This document shows positions 10,069 to 20,989 of a stretch of 64,000 nt of DNA, piece after piece. The position numbers and the translations under genes were made by a program. The stretch comes from Isoetes taiwanensis (taxonomy: Eukaryota > Streptophyta > Lycopodiopsida > Isoetales > Isoetaceae): positions 248,001-312,000 of the forward strand of contig JAJEKV010000072.1 of assembly GCA_021234155.1 (NCBI GenBank). Direction: 5' to 3'. Below the pieces are notes generated by a model. That model made no database searches. It was not told where the DNA came from and saw only the letters and a program-made list of their open reading frames with translations. Positions within the stretch are counted from its first letter, which is position 1; each line of letters starts with the position of its first letter.

Positions 10069-11660
10069 ATGGCAACTTCGATTTCGAGAGATGGTGCAGG
10101 CGCCCGGTAGCTCATCTTCTTGGCGAGTAGGCGTCGACCAAATCTTCAGATTTTTCGGGAAGGAGGTAGGCGTCAAGCAACCTTGCACGCGACCCCAGCT
10201 TATAGTAGAGTCTTGGCGAAGTTCCAAGCTAGGGTAGAACCCAGCGCTAGTGCAACTCCCTCCTTGTATAGGATATTTTGTTCCTAGGCGGGTCCCTGCT
10301 TGGCGGCATTAGGCGATGTCAGAACATCGCCAAATACCTCACAAACAAAGCGCGACCGCCTTTTGAGCCAATGGTCCTAGCTGTCAGCGCGGGACCAAGT
10401 ACTTCTCTTTCAACACCGCCACGGCAATCTTTCTCACCCTGCCGTCGAGAACATTGTGGGGAAACCTCTATTCCCCATGGGCGTGGATCCATTAGCCGTA
10501 GCGGCGGAGAACAACGGCTCCTCACCGCGGTATGAGCGGGGGGGCGGGGGAAGGGAAGGGAAGAAGACTCGGATGAACAGGGAACTGGGAGGAGGAGAAA
10601 CGATGTTGAGCTCGACCCGCCGAGAGGGGCGGCGACAAGCAGGCTGGGAGTGGCAAGACTCGAAAGAAGCCGCGCAGACTCACCAGTCGCCACCCCCCTC
10701 GGGTTAGGCATCACAAGCCCGGCTCCCATTATCGTCCGAAGGTGAGGAGTTTCTACCCCTGGCGACATTCAAAACCTCCGAAAGTGCGGGAAAGGGAGTG
10801 CAGGCCTGAAGAGTTGCTGCACCAACTCCGGAAGAACGGACTTGGGCGACTTCATCGTCCAGGAGAGTCGACTTTCCCCTCCAAGTAAGGGAAGCCGACA
10901 CTTACGGGAGAGTTTACCTCAGACATCCAAGCCTACAAACAACATCAGGAGATCATGGAAGCGGACAAAGGTGAGAACAAGCTACCGGCCGGAGGAAGAG
11001 TTCCTTGCTCTCGGGGAGCAGATGGGGATCCGCTATCGACCTCAAACATCCTAAGCGGCAAGCTGGGTCCAAGCGGGGAACCTCCCGGGATAGGGGGGGC
11101 GAATTCGACCTCGGGGAGGGCTTCGGCCTTGATCCAAGGACTCTGGGGGAGCTCACCACGGTGGAGGTTGATGATTTGGAAGGCGGAACCGCAGAGCTGG
11201 ATACCGAGTGGCGAGGACCCATCTCGCAACGACATTGTGGTCATTACGCTATTACACGCCATTCGATGGATGGAAGAATAGCGGTTATCCACCGCAAGTT
11301 CACCCCCAGGCGAGGAAGGAGTATCGTTGGCGATTGCACTCTCGGGATTGGCCGGCATGCACGGCTACCCCTTAACACCGAGTATGCAATCCCGGTGAAA
11401 AGAGCGGTAGCACTCGGCGTCTTCGACTTAGCCATACCTTCTGGCGGCGGGCAAGGCCATGTCGTGTGTGACGGCCTACACCTCCCACCATGAGAATAGA
11501 AGATTTAGCAAGAGCATTCTGGGGTGGATCTCCGGCCAATGTCCTTAGGAACTTGGGCCATTCGATTGGGAACAGCCCAAGTGAAAAAGTTCTTGGAGGA
11601 TAATCCATCTTACAAGGCATCCTTGGCGAAGTGATTAGCGGTAGTTGCAAGTTCTTGTAT
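10069..11660 (+). pseudogene. Second internal unit of E1, product unknown
   Basis: The ATG at 10069 follows promoter B and opens a frame starting MATSISRDGAGA, which is soon interrupted. Coding character continues in changing frames for about 1.5 kb. Readable pieces include PEELLHQLRKNGLG near 10807, DIQAYKQHQEIMEADKGENK near 10922, DPRTLGELTTVEVDDLEGG near 11130, and DIVVITLLHAIRWMEE near 11231. I recognise no domain and saw no histone fold. The segment is GC-rich and ends before an AT-rich stretch (11660-11720) that could carry a poly(A) signal. It may be an accessory protein, a gag extension or a captured gene. A TATAAATG at 11700 might start a third unit; this is weak. Confidence 0.45.
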
Positions 11661-11806
11661 TAGTGTAATATAAAATATAAATATAACATTCTCTTGCACT
11701 ATAAATGTTTTGTTGATACATTTTGTGTCCCCTCAACCATGCCAACAAACATAAATAATGCAAGAAAGCAAGGAAAACTAACCATGTAGATATGAACCAC
11801 TTGTGT

Positions 11807-13192
11807 ATGCAGCTAGAGGCCTGGCCTTGAGAGAGAGCGACAAGCTACTTCGGGAACTTCTGAGGGAACAGAGCCCGCCCGAGGCCACGCCCGGCAAGGA
11901 ACACGCTTGAAGAGTTTGGACAAATGACTCTTAAGAAGAAATATCGCTTAAATGAGGACAGACCTCTCGAGCGGATAAAGGCCTTGCTAGCCGCATGGCG
12001 AGGAGCAGGTTCGGTGGGTAGCTCTCAACTGCCGCCAAGCATCATTTCGAGGAACGGTAGAGACAGGGAAGAGGAGCAAGAGAGGAAGGTCCCCGGCTTG
12101 GACTCCTCAGGCTCAAGCTCGGTCGGACTCAGGTTCCGAGGAAGAAGAAGAGAGAACCAAGTCCGAAAGCGGCGAAAGGCGGAGGAACCACCCGGAGGGA
12201 CGACAAAGGACACAAGAACCTCGACTACCGTAAGAAAGTAGACTCTGCATTGGGAAATGTTTGGAAGGCCGGGAAGCTCGAGGCAATTCTCAAGGCAGAA
12301 CAGGTGGTCGCATGGAAGCGAGGAGGCTTGGCTTGACGAGATGAGCGAATCACGGCAATGCCTATGGTATGAAGGATAAGGATAAAGGCGGGGTGGCAAC
12401 AAATAACTCAAGGGAGCAACGCATTTGGTGGAAGGGCTATGCCAAGGCTCATGGCTTAAGCGAGGGGATGCTTGCGTGTTCAAGAAGTTTGCTAAAGCCT
12501 TCAAGCGCCATTACGTTCCAAGAGAGCACAAGTCCAGCATGATGCAGTAGTTCTACAGGTTGCAGCAAGGCAACAAGTCAATCTTAAATACAATGGAGGA
12601 ATTTATGAGGCTAAGGTTTTGTATGTGCCAAAGTTAGGTGAGAAGCATGCGTGGAAAGCTACATTGAAGGTCCGAATGAGGGAGATCCGCGTAAGCTTGT
12701 AAGGGCAATAAACCCTAGAAGCGGTATCGGGAAGGCGGAGTCCAAGGCAATAAGCTTGCAAGGGACAGGACCTCGGGGAATGAAGGGCGAGGCAACAGAT
12801 ATTACCAAGATAAAGGCAAAGGCAAAGCGGCGTTTTAGCAGGAGAACGGCCGGCCCGGGACCAGCTAGAGCCCCATATAGTGGCAATCAAGGGAAACAGC
12901 GGGGAAGAAGCGAGGTGTCCTTCAAAGACAAGCGGGAAGGGTCAAACTACTCCAAAGCGGTCGCGATCCTTTCGCAGGAGCCATGCCCAAGAAAAAAGAG
13001 AGCGAGTGCATAGAAAGCGGCTTTGCTTCAGGTGTTTCCAGCCGAGGCCATAGGGCGGCAAACTGCCCATATGTCATGAGTGCAATAGCGCGCGAGTTGG
13101 GAGATTGGGACACTAGGACCCGACGCGGCGGCGGCGGCGAGGAGGCCCGCGACTACATTCAGGGGGTGAGTGTCATATCTTTGCCGCAATAG
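11807..13192 (+). pseudogene. E1 gag (capsid and zinc knuckle), frames broken
   Basis: Structural protein that packages the element RNA. A basic N-terminal part (readable 11924-12241) precedes a retrotransposon-gag capsid segment near 12480-12615, with FKRHYVPREHKSS followed by RLQQGNKSI and MEEFMRL, the usual pattern of PF03732-type capsids. A basic linker follows. A CCHC zinc knuckle then reads in two frames, CFRCFQ near 13027 and GHRAANCP near 13045. The frame changes several times. The start is uncertain: ATGs at 11807 and 11924 are both possible. Confidence 0.7.
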
Positions 13193-13199
13193 ATCACAG

Positions 13200-15099
13200 A
13201 GCAAGCGAGAGCCCGGTATAAAGTAATTTCCACCGATGGGAAAGGCCAAGGCCAAGTCATTTATAGTCCTAATAGATTCGGGGAAGTAGCCATAACTTTG
13301 CATCTCGGAATGGTTCAAATGTTGAAGTTGAAACCATTAAAGTCAAAGCCAAGGCCCGTTGTCTTAGCAAGTGGAGCGATAAGGCGCGGGCGGCGGTAAA
13401 AGAATCAACTTTGACATCGACTTGCTTAGGGGATTAAGATCCGGATGGGGGCGGAGGTAATGAGCATCGGCAAATATGACTTGATAATAGGTATGGGTAC
13501 CTTGGACCAGCGAGGGGCCATTATTGATTGTGGAAGCGGAAGGTGACCTTCCCAACACCCGACGGCAAGATCATTGAGATAACAGGTAAAGAAGTTGTCC
13601 CCATCATGCGGTGTATGTCTTCTAAGCGGTGTTCAAGTGCATCAAGAGTGGCGGTAGCATACATCTTCAAGCTTGAGATTAGTGAGCGAATTGGAAGGAA
13701 GCAAAGAAGACAAGATGCTCGGCAAGTTGCCGAGGCAAATAGCTAAGTTGATCACGGAGTTCCGATCGATCTCTTTCGGATGAGATCAAGCAGCTCCCTC
13801 CTTATAGGGAGTCGAGTGCGAGATAGCACTTTCGAGCAGGGAACAAAACCGACAAGCAAGGCTCCATATAGAATGACAAGCGAGGAGTTGCCGGACTAAA
13901 AAGCGATTCGGGGAGCTGCTTTCGACCTAGGTTTCATTAGACCTAGTGTCTCGCCGTTTGGGCGCCCATTCTTTTTGTCAAGAAGAAGGATGGATCTTTG
14001 AGAATGTGCATAGACTATAGGCGGTTGAATAAGCACACCATTAAGAACAAGTATCGCTTCCAAGATCGAGGCGACTTGATGGATCAGCTTCAAGGAGCAA
14101 AAGATCTTCTCAAAATCGACTTAAGGTCGGGGTTATCATCGAGATACGGATAAAGGAGGAGGATATCCACAAGACCGCCGGGGGCCGTGGTATGGGCATT
14201 ATGAGTTCCACGGTGATGCCTTTCGGCTTATCAAATGCCCCATAGCGTTCATGAGGCTCATGAGCGATATCTTGAGGAGTTCCCGGACACCTTTGTGATT
14301 GTTTTCTTTGATGACATTTTGGTGTATAGCAGATCCTTGAAGAGCACGTGCAACACTTGAGAAGGGTGCTAGAAGTTGAGGAGGCACGGTTATGCGCCAA
14401 GTTGCCGAAGTGCCACCGCCTTGAGAGAAGGTGGAATACCTTGGTCATGTGATCTCGGAGGAAGGCATCTCGGCGGACCCGCCAAGATTGAAGCGGTGAT
14501 TCGGTGGGGCGGGCGCCGAAGAATGTGCGCGAGGTCAAGTTTTCTCGGTCTAGGGTACTACAGGAAGTTCGTGAAGAACTTTGCTAAGATAAGCAGCCAG
14601 ATTAACGGAACGACGAGGGCGAGAGAAGGTGAAAGATTGGGTAGAGCATTGGCACAAGAAAGCCCAAAAGGATTTGAATTGTTGAAGGAAGCTTTAACAA
14701 CAGCCCGATCTCTTAACCCTAGGACCCGGAGAAAGATAAGCTTGTAGCAAGCGGATGCGAGTAAGATAGCTACAGTGCGGTGCTTATGCAAGAAGCGTGT
14801 GGTAGCGTATGATTCGGGGGAAGATGAGCGGCGCCCGGGGCGCTACCCAACGCGCCGCGATCGAGGGAATTGCTTGCGGTTGTCGGGCGTTAAGAATATG
14901 GAGGCACTACCTCTTGGGAAGGAAGTTCCAATTGGATACCGACCATCGAGCCTCAATATGTATTCACATAACCACACCTCAATCTGAGGCGTGGAGATGG
15001 ATGGAGTTCCTCGAGGAATACGACTTTGATATAGTCTACAAGCCGGGGAAACTCAATGTGGTAGCAGATCGCGCTTTCAAGGCATCCCCCGACAACTAG
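13200..15099 (+). pseudogene. E1 pol, part 1: protease, reverse transcriptase, RNase H
   Basis: Domains follow gag in gypsy order. Protease: the FIVLIDSG active-site block near 13258-13282. Reverse transcriptase: [20 protein letters not shown] (about 13964-14025), then MPFGLSNAP near 14216, and the catalytic FFDDILVYS with the Asp pair at 14310-14315; FLGLGYYRKFVKNF closes the domain near 14541. RNase H: its end, YDFDIVYKPGKLNVVADR, lies at about 15019-15072. Every block is clear, but frames switch about every 100-200 bp through small indels. The enzyme copies the RNA genome into DNA in the virus-like particle. Confidence 0.85.
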
Positions 15100-15249
15100 A
15101 GTGCATTGCAGCGCAATTTCGGCGCTCTCCGGCGACTTTGGTAAGAGGATTGAAGAGTCCTTGCCAAGCGGATGTGGATTCGAGGGAAGTATGGGCAAGC
15201 CTCTCTAAGGAGGCTAGAACGGATAAAGAGCGGGAGGCCTTCAAGCATT

Positions 15250-16635
15250 ATAAGAAGGAAGGCAACCTGTTATACCATAAGAACAAGTTGTGCGTGCAGA
15301 ATCATCAGGTGTAAGGAAGTTGATCCTCCATGACGCACAACAGCCCAATAGCTGGCCATGCGGGATTCATGAAAACATATTTCAAAGCGCTTGGCGGCTA
15401 TTATTGGCCAGAATGAAGAAGCAAATAGCTCGCTACATCAAGGAATGTCAGCTATGCCGCCAGACGAAGGCCGAGCAGCTTCGAATTCGGGGGCATTAGA
15501 GCCATTAGCGGTGCCAAATGCTAAGTGGGAGGTAATCAGCATGGATTTCATCACGGGACTCCCAAGAACGGCCGAGAGGCAAGGATGCCTTGATGGTAGT
15601 GGTCGACAAGTTGTCAAAGATGGCACATTTTGTGCCTTGCGGGACCACCAGTCTGGCTATGGATACTGACAAAGCTCTTCACCAAAGAGATCTTAGGGCT
15701 TCATGGCATGCCAAGGAGATTATCTCAAAGCGAGGAGATCCGAAGTTCATGAGTGCCTTTTGGCAAGACCTCTTTGCGACAATTCAGACCAAGCTATCCA
15801 TGAGCACGGCGTATCATCCTCGGGCCGGATGGCGGACGGAGCGGACCAACAGGATCTTAGAAGACATGCTCTGAAACTATGTGCGGAATAAGCAAAGTAT
15901 GTGGGAAGAATTTATTCACTTGGTGGAGTTTGCATACAATAGCACCAAGCGGGGAATCGTCCCAAATGTCGCCATTTATGATCAATTATGGCTATCGGTG
16001 CCTAACTCCGGACACTTGGCACAACCCGTGTCAAAAGTAGAAGTTTCGCAGCCGGATGTTGGCCGATATGCGGCGGCTTCGTGGAAGAGGTTGAGGGTAT
16101 CCGCTAGCAGCAAGAAGTCGACAAAAGAGCATCACGATAAGCATCGAGCAGTAAGAGAGTTCAAAGTTGGAGATGATGTATGGCTCAAGATAAAAGGTGA
16201 AGCGGTGGCTTCGGGATTGGCAATTGCAAGAAGCTTGCTCCAAGGTGGGCTGGACCCTTCGGAATAATCAAGAGAGTAGGTAATCAATCCTACAAGTTAG
16301 AATTGCCAAACACACCTAAAGATTCATAAGGTCTTCCACGTGAGTTTGTTGAAGAAGCATACTCCAAATCAGACGAAGTTTTGGACACTCCAACGTTGTT
16401 GGAAATGACGGAGGAGCAGCTGGAAATAGTTCCAGAAATGATTCTTGATAGAGCTTTTAAGAAGACAAGGAGGTCCGAATTCCTCATTTATTTGGTCAAG
16501 TGGAAACACTTACCGATGGAAGACGCCACGTGGGTACTTAAGAAGGATTTGGTAAAAGCGGTACCCACGGTTTATGGAGCAATGGGGCCGGCAAGGTCAT
16601 CTCGAAGAAATCGCTCGGGCATGTCGACGGCGTAG
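15250..16635 (+). pseudogene. E1 pol, part 2: integrase with C-terminal chromodomain
   Basis: Integrase inserts the cDNA into chromosomes. The N-terminal zinc-binding domain is visible as GHAGFMKTYF near 15354 and CQLC near 15448. The catalytic core shows the first Asp in MDFITGLP (15541), the second in RGDPKFMSAFWQDLF (about 15731) and the Glu in TERTN (near 15838). The C-terminal chromodomain reads FLIYLVKWKHLPMEDATWVL (about 16480-16540). It belongs to the chromovirus class that contacts histone H3 tails and steers insertion to particular chromatin. This matters here because the same element encodes an H3-like tail. Frames are broken in the core; the chromodomain frame (16381-16635) is open. 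Confidence 0.87.
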
Positions 16636-17500
16636 GTTAATTCTTGTATAGATTAATCTACGCATGCAACCTATGCTTGGTATGGGTGCATCTATTTGCC
16701 GTTGGAGATGATGAGACCACTACGGTGATCTCTAGGGCGTGGTGTAATGTCAATGTAGGCATGACCGCGTTTCCGCTTGGGCGAGTGGAAGGTAGATTAG
16801 AAAGTCTACTTCTGTCCCCACGGAAGGAGACGGCCTCGAGAGAAAAGAGGTCATTAAGGAATGCATTGATAGGAAAGCACCTTTAGCCCCATATATGCTT
16901 TGATAGGAGGAATCCATCCTTCACGCCCCCTTGAGAGAAGGATATCCTCCATGCCCAGGCAACTAGAGGTGTAGGCATGAGCGGCATATGGGCATATAGG
17001 CGCTGTCTCCCGGCCATTATGGAAGATTCATCCTCTTCCCTCGCCCGGGGAGATTAGCCATGCATTCATGTAGATAGGTGGGGTGGTCACCATATAACCA
17101 AAATTTATTAAACAATTAAAGCGGTACTAGCGTAGTGTCGGCCTGCCGAGGCGGTAGAGAGCTCTGGGGAGGGCAAGGAGGTCGAAGTTATCTAAGACTT
17201 ACAACACAAGTTTTGTTGGAATGTGTTGCAAGGAATGAAGAGTACCTCGGACGATAATTATAGATATGAAATGCTGAAATTTTGTCTAACTTAACATAGT
17301 GAATAACTTGTTAATGGTGTTATGAATTGATAAGTATTCCATAATATAATAACGTAATAATGTTCTAAAAGTAATTACCTTAGAGTAATCGCGATAAATG
17401 TATAAAGATTATATTGTAGGTATCACGTTGATTGCGAGGTTGCGGGTTAGGAAGATCCCAAGGTGGGGAGACCCCGATCTTTGCCGAGACGACATCATTT
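16636..17500 (+). other. E1 3' untranslated region
   Basis: About 865 bp between the chromodomain stop and the polypurine tract. A short open frame at 16644-16886 has no recognisable domain. A second copy of the polypurine motif, AAGGTGGGGAGA, lies at 17460-17471, about 40 bp before the functional one. Confidence 0.6.
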
Positions 17501-17501
17501 C

Positions 17502-17514
17502 AAGGTGGGGAGAA
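17502..17514 (+). other. Polypurine tract of E1
   Basis: AAGGTGGGGAGAA lies directly against the TGTGG start of the 3' LTR. It primes plus-strand DNA synthesis. Confidence 0.92.
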
Positions 17515-19083
17515 TGTGGCGTTCCGGCCGATATCGCTCCGGGGCGTACATTTATCTTGCCCGCCACGCGTACCGCCACCCCGATTGGCGGTATGCGCCA
17601 GCGGATAGCCAGGTAAGTAGCCCTAGGGGGCAACTTGCTAGGAGTGTTCATATATTATTAATGTGCACATGTGCACATTAATGAGAACACACCTTTCCAT
17701 GTTGGCATATTTTGCCACCCTAGCCACTAAAAAGGCAAGTGGGGCCTTTCCAATTATCCCACATGCCAAATTGGGTGGTGGAAACCCTAGCCTAAACCCC
17801 ATGTCTATTTAGGGTAGGAAAACCCTAGCTTGCTAGTTTTTTCGTCCTTAGGGTTTTAGAGCTCAGTTTTGGCTGCCCCGGGCCAAAACCGCCTCGAGCA
17901 GCGCCCAAGCGAATTCGCCATCGGTTTCCCTGAATTCGATCAGCTCGGCGGGATGGTTGAACTTCGGTCGGGGAGGGAGCCACTCAAGGATCAGGTATTT
18001 GGTCAATTTAATAGCTTAAACCGTCTTCTAGTCATAGAATCGTGTAGGTTTAGACTATTAAATTGCCCATAGTAGTTATCTAGATCTTAGATCTGGGACA
18101 CTAACTAAAGAACCTAACTCTATGATTGGATCTAGTTCTTTAGTTCTTACGTGATATATTTGGATGATGTATTTACGTGAACTCCTTGTATTGGGAAGGG
18201 GGTAGAGGCCCTAAAGCTTGTAGTTGATGCTCCTAGAGTAGCCTCTCTAGCACACTTTGTAGGTCGGCTGTGTACAAGAGCCACACCCGGTTGTGGGTGT
18301 GAGGGGCGGACCGGCTAAGAAGGAGATTCATGTCACGATTCTTGAGCAGTCCCCTGGTGTGTAAAGCCTACAGGGGATCATTGTGACTAGGTGCGATGGC
18401 TTACCACCGAGTGCGGGTAAGGCATGGGCTCGACACCCGTGAAGTGGTGTACACTTTCCGGTGGGTTGGTCCGAATCACGAGGCGGTGGCCCTCTAGTCA
18501 CCTTGAGTTAGCATGTAGATCTCTGGAGGAGTGATCCCTACCGCCCCATCTGAGGCGGGAGGATGAGACCTGGGAATAGCCCCTCGGCTATGCATCCGTG
18601 GGAACTCTGATCGAGTCCCGACACTTTTCAACCTACTGCAGCAAAGTGTGCAGGAGGGGCGGATGGAGTGGACAACCCTATGCCATGTTCTTATGCCGCC
18701 CAAATCCATTGCCATGAATTCTGTCCAAGAACGAACTCACGGAGACCCAAGCCGTCGGGTCATCCTTTGAGTCCGAGCCTTGGGTAGAATCCCCTATGTG
18801 ATGTGCTGATCTTTGTCTATGCAGAGATATGAGGAGGACCATCCGCCGAGATGGTCACGCGGGATGTTGATGTATGTGCTCTTGACATGTATGTTTACGC
18901 TTCCGCAGCTAGGTAGGCCCTGAGGGAGACGGGGTAGAATGACACCTTCACTCTTCCCACTGAGACTCGTTACGGGTGCAGTGATATGTGGAGGGCCTTG
19001 TATCAGCATGGAGCTGGTGTGGGGGAAGAACTCCTGTTTGTATACGGTGAGTGCATCGTGATATCAAAGTAGGGGACGTCACA
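17515..19083 (+). repeat. E1 3' LTR (1569 bp)
   Basis: Begins TGTGGCGTTC and ends GGGACGTCACA. It matches 5907-7480 with long identical AT-rich stretches and clustered differences in CG-rich segments. The 26-bp palindrome is kept at 17657-17682. The right target duplication ATTAT follows at 19084-19088. Confidence 0.93.
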
Positions 19084-19748
19084 ATTATGGCATCCACAGC
19101 CCGGTGCTCTTGTGCACAGGCTTACATCTAATGGGATTTGAGGGGTTCTAAGTAGAAGCATATCTAATCCTAGATGGCCTTTAGGTCTCTATCCCCTTTT
19201 ACCCATACAACACAGGAGGAACAGAAAGAGAGCATTCATATCCGATGCATCCATCATAATCTCATCTACAACATAAAATAGAGAGACTAATCATCCGTCT
19301 AACAAGCAAGGATTAGTTCCTAACTAGAATCTCAAGCTAATGAAGCCTATTAATTGGTATCTGAGCTAGATCTTCCATCTCTCAGGTTCTTCATGCCATG
19401 CTGGTTGAATAAGATCCTCCTCCTTCTCCAACCTCCCCAAATCGAATTGGGGCAAATTGGGGGTGGAAGCCCCAATTTGGGTGTCCCAAGTTAGCAACTC
19501 TCCCTTGTCCAATCGATTTGGGCCAAGTGTCAATGCTAAATTACTTATTAAGTAATTTAGTATTTTAGCCCTTTTAATACTAGGTTAAGCCCTAAATTTG
19601 AATTAGGGTTTAGGGTTAGGTTTCCACCTTAATAATTAATGATTGACATAGCTAACCTTAGCTTATGAATAATTAATGCACCATTAATTATTCATGGTGA
19701 CATGTCATGTATTTATACCCAAAAGGTATATAAATACGTGGAACATCA
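19084..19748 (-). repeat. E2 left LTR, second part
   Basis: Starts with the right copy of the E1 target duplication (ATTAT) and continues the LTR interrupted at 5906. It aligns with 24463-25141 of the right LTR (GGCATCCACAGCCC onward) and ends GGAACATCA. A 12-bp-stem hairpin, GAATAATTAATG-CAC-CATTAATTATTC-like, lies near 19668-19694 and recurs near 25059. Confidence 0.88.
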
Positions 19749-19750
19749 TA

Positions 19751-19768
19751 TTCTCCCCACCTTAAAAA
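19751..19768 (-). other. Polypurine tract of E2
   Basis: On the minus strand this reads TTTTTAAGGTGGGGAGAA and lies two bases from the LTR boundary. It confirms that E2 runs on the minus strand and that the left LTR is its 3' LTR. Confidence 0.85.
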
Positions 19769-20480
19769 GATGTTGTCCTCAAAGATCAAGACTACGATTG
19801 CTTTGGGCCAACACATGACATATTGGAAGTAAGTGTTGCCACCTTATAGAGGTAACACGAGATTATAAGTCATAGAGAAGTTGTCATGTTCAAAGTGATC
19901 AAGTTTGAAATGATGCGTAATGTGCAATTCATAACTGTGCGAGAGTTGAACGGTAATTAGTTTGAGCAACGTTATGTGGAAAGGAACACAACGAATTATG
20001 TTGTCCTCAGCATTGGTGTTAGGTGGTTAAGTACAAGGAGAGTTAAAGGAAGATTGAACGGACTTAGATAGGTGATATAAAAGATACATATATAGATCGT
20101 GCATATGACCATCATTTAGGACCATAGTCGGTCAAAAATCGACACTGTAGATATAATATATAAGGAGGCACAACATTGGTTCTAGGTAGACCTAGCCTCT
20201 AGGGCCTAGCAATGCAACTAGAAAACACATATCAACAAGAACATGGGCCTGTAATGGCCTTAAAAGCTGCGCAGTACCAAGGTAAGCTTTCGGTCCCTTG
20301 AGAATCATAAGACATCAGTATTTACAAAATAATTTATATGTTGTGGTTGAAGAGACCACCCCTTTTGAAGAAGAAAAATGAAGAAGGGAAAACCTATCAT
20401 GCCTAAGGTTTGTCATCTGTCTCGGCGTAAGGAATGGCAATCTTCCCATTATAGCCATAGATGAAGGTGGCCTATCATGC
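19769..20480 (-). other. E2 3' untranslated region
   Basis: Internal E2 sequence between the pol remnant and the polypurine tract. No gene or motif recognised. Confidence 0.5.
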
Positions 20481-20905
20481 CTATATGCCCATCCCCATTC
20501 CTAGGCTTGCATGATGCCTGCCGGATCTAACATTCTTCGAGATATCGGCTGGTGGCTGTGGCGCACCCCGTTTCTTTGAAGCCAGTGGTGAAGATGCCGT
20601 TGTTGGCGCATGCCTGACGTTGCCATAGGACGTAGTCCCATCAAAATCCCTCTCGAGGACTGATGTTGTATGCTCCTTTGGTAAGTGGGTCCACTTAACC
20701 AAGTAGGACAGATGATGAGTATTGCTTGTACGCATGATGGAGAAGAGCGTGTGGAACTAGTTCCACTTGCTTGTCCGTCATATCTAAGAGCATTTAGAAT
20801 CTATATAGTATCTTAGAATCAAATGTATACTTCTCCAAAAGGCTTACGTGAAGGATGTTATGGGCCTTCAGAGACCTGAATCCTCCACAGAAGTTTGCAT
20901 GTCGA
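20481..20905 (-). pseudogene. E2 pol remnant: integrase tail and chromodomain
   Basis: On the minus strand, HNILHVSLLEKY (about 20860-20825) is the typical segment after the gypsy integrase core. The chromodomain follows as SYLVKWTHLPKEHTTSVLER within the open frame 20735-20481. It resembles the E1 chromodomain (LVKWKHLPMEDATWVL) but is more decayed, with HTTSV where most chromodomains keep DATWE. Stops lie between the two pieces. The catalytic core, RNase H and reverse transcriptase are absent upstream, so E2 suffered a large internal deletion. Confidence 0.75.
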
Positions 20906-20989
20906 TGAACACGTGTTGGGGTCAACTATAACCATTAGACATCAAATACCTGACGGTTTGTGGAAGTCTCACTGTTACATTCGTGGTGA

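Larger units (their letters stand above)
5907..19083 (+). mobile_element. Ty3/gypsy chromovirus E1 carrying a CENH3-like histone gene
   Basis: Structurally complete LTR retrotransposon of 13,177 bp: 5' LTR 5907-7480, primer site 7482-7493, internal region, polypurine tract 17502-17514, 3' LTR 17515-19083, and ATTAT target duplications on both sides. Each LTR starts TGTGRCGT and ends ACGTCACA. The internal order is two extra transcription units (8037-9360 and 9956-about 11660), gag with a zinc knuckle, then protease, reverse transcriptase, RNase H, integrase and chromodomain. The integrase-last order and the chromodomain place it among chromoviruses. Autonomous chromoviruses are usually 5-8 kb, so the extra length comes from the long LTRs and the inserted units. 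Reading frames are interrupted by many small indels. Confidence 0.93.

Noticed and set aside
11700-11809. TATAAATG at 11700 with ATG at 11807 as a third internal promoter for gag
   Set aside because: Several earlier ATGs lie between, the paired upstream elements are missing, and the TATA context is weak.
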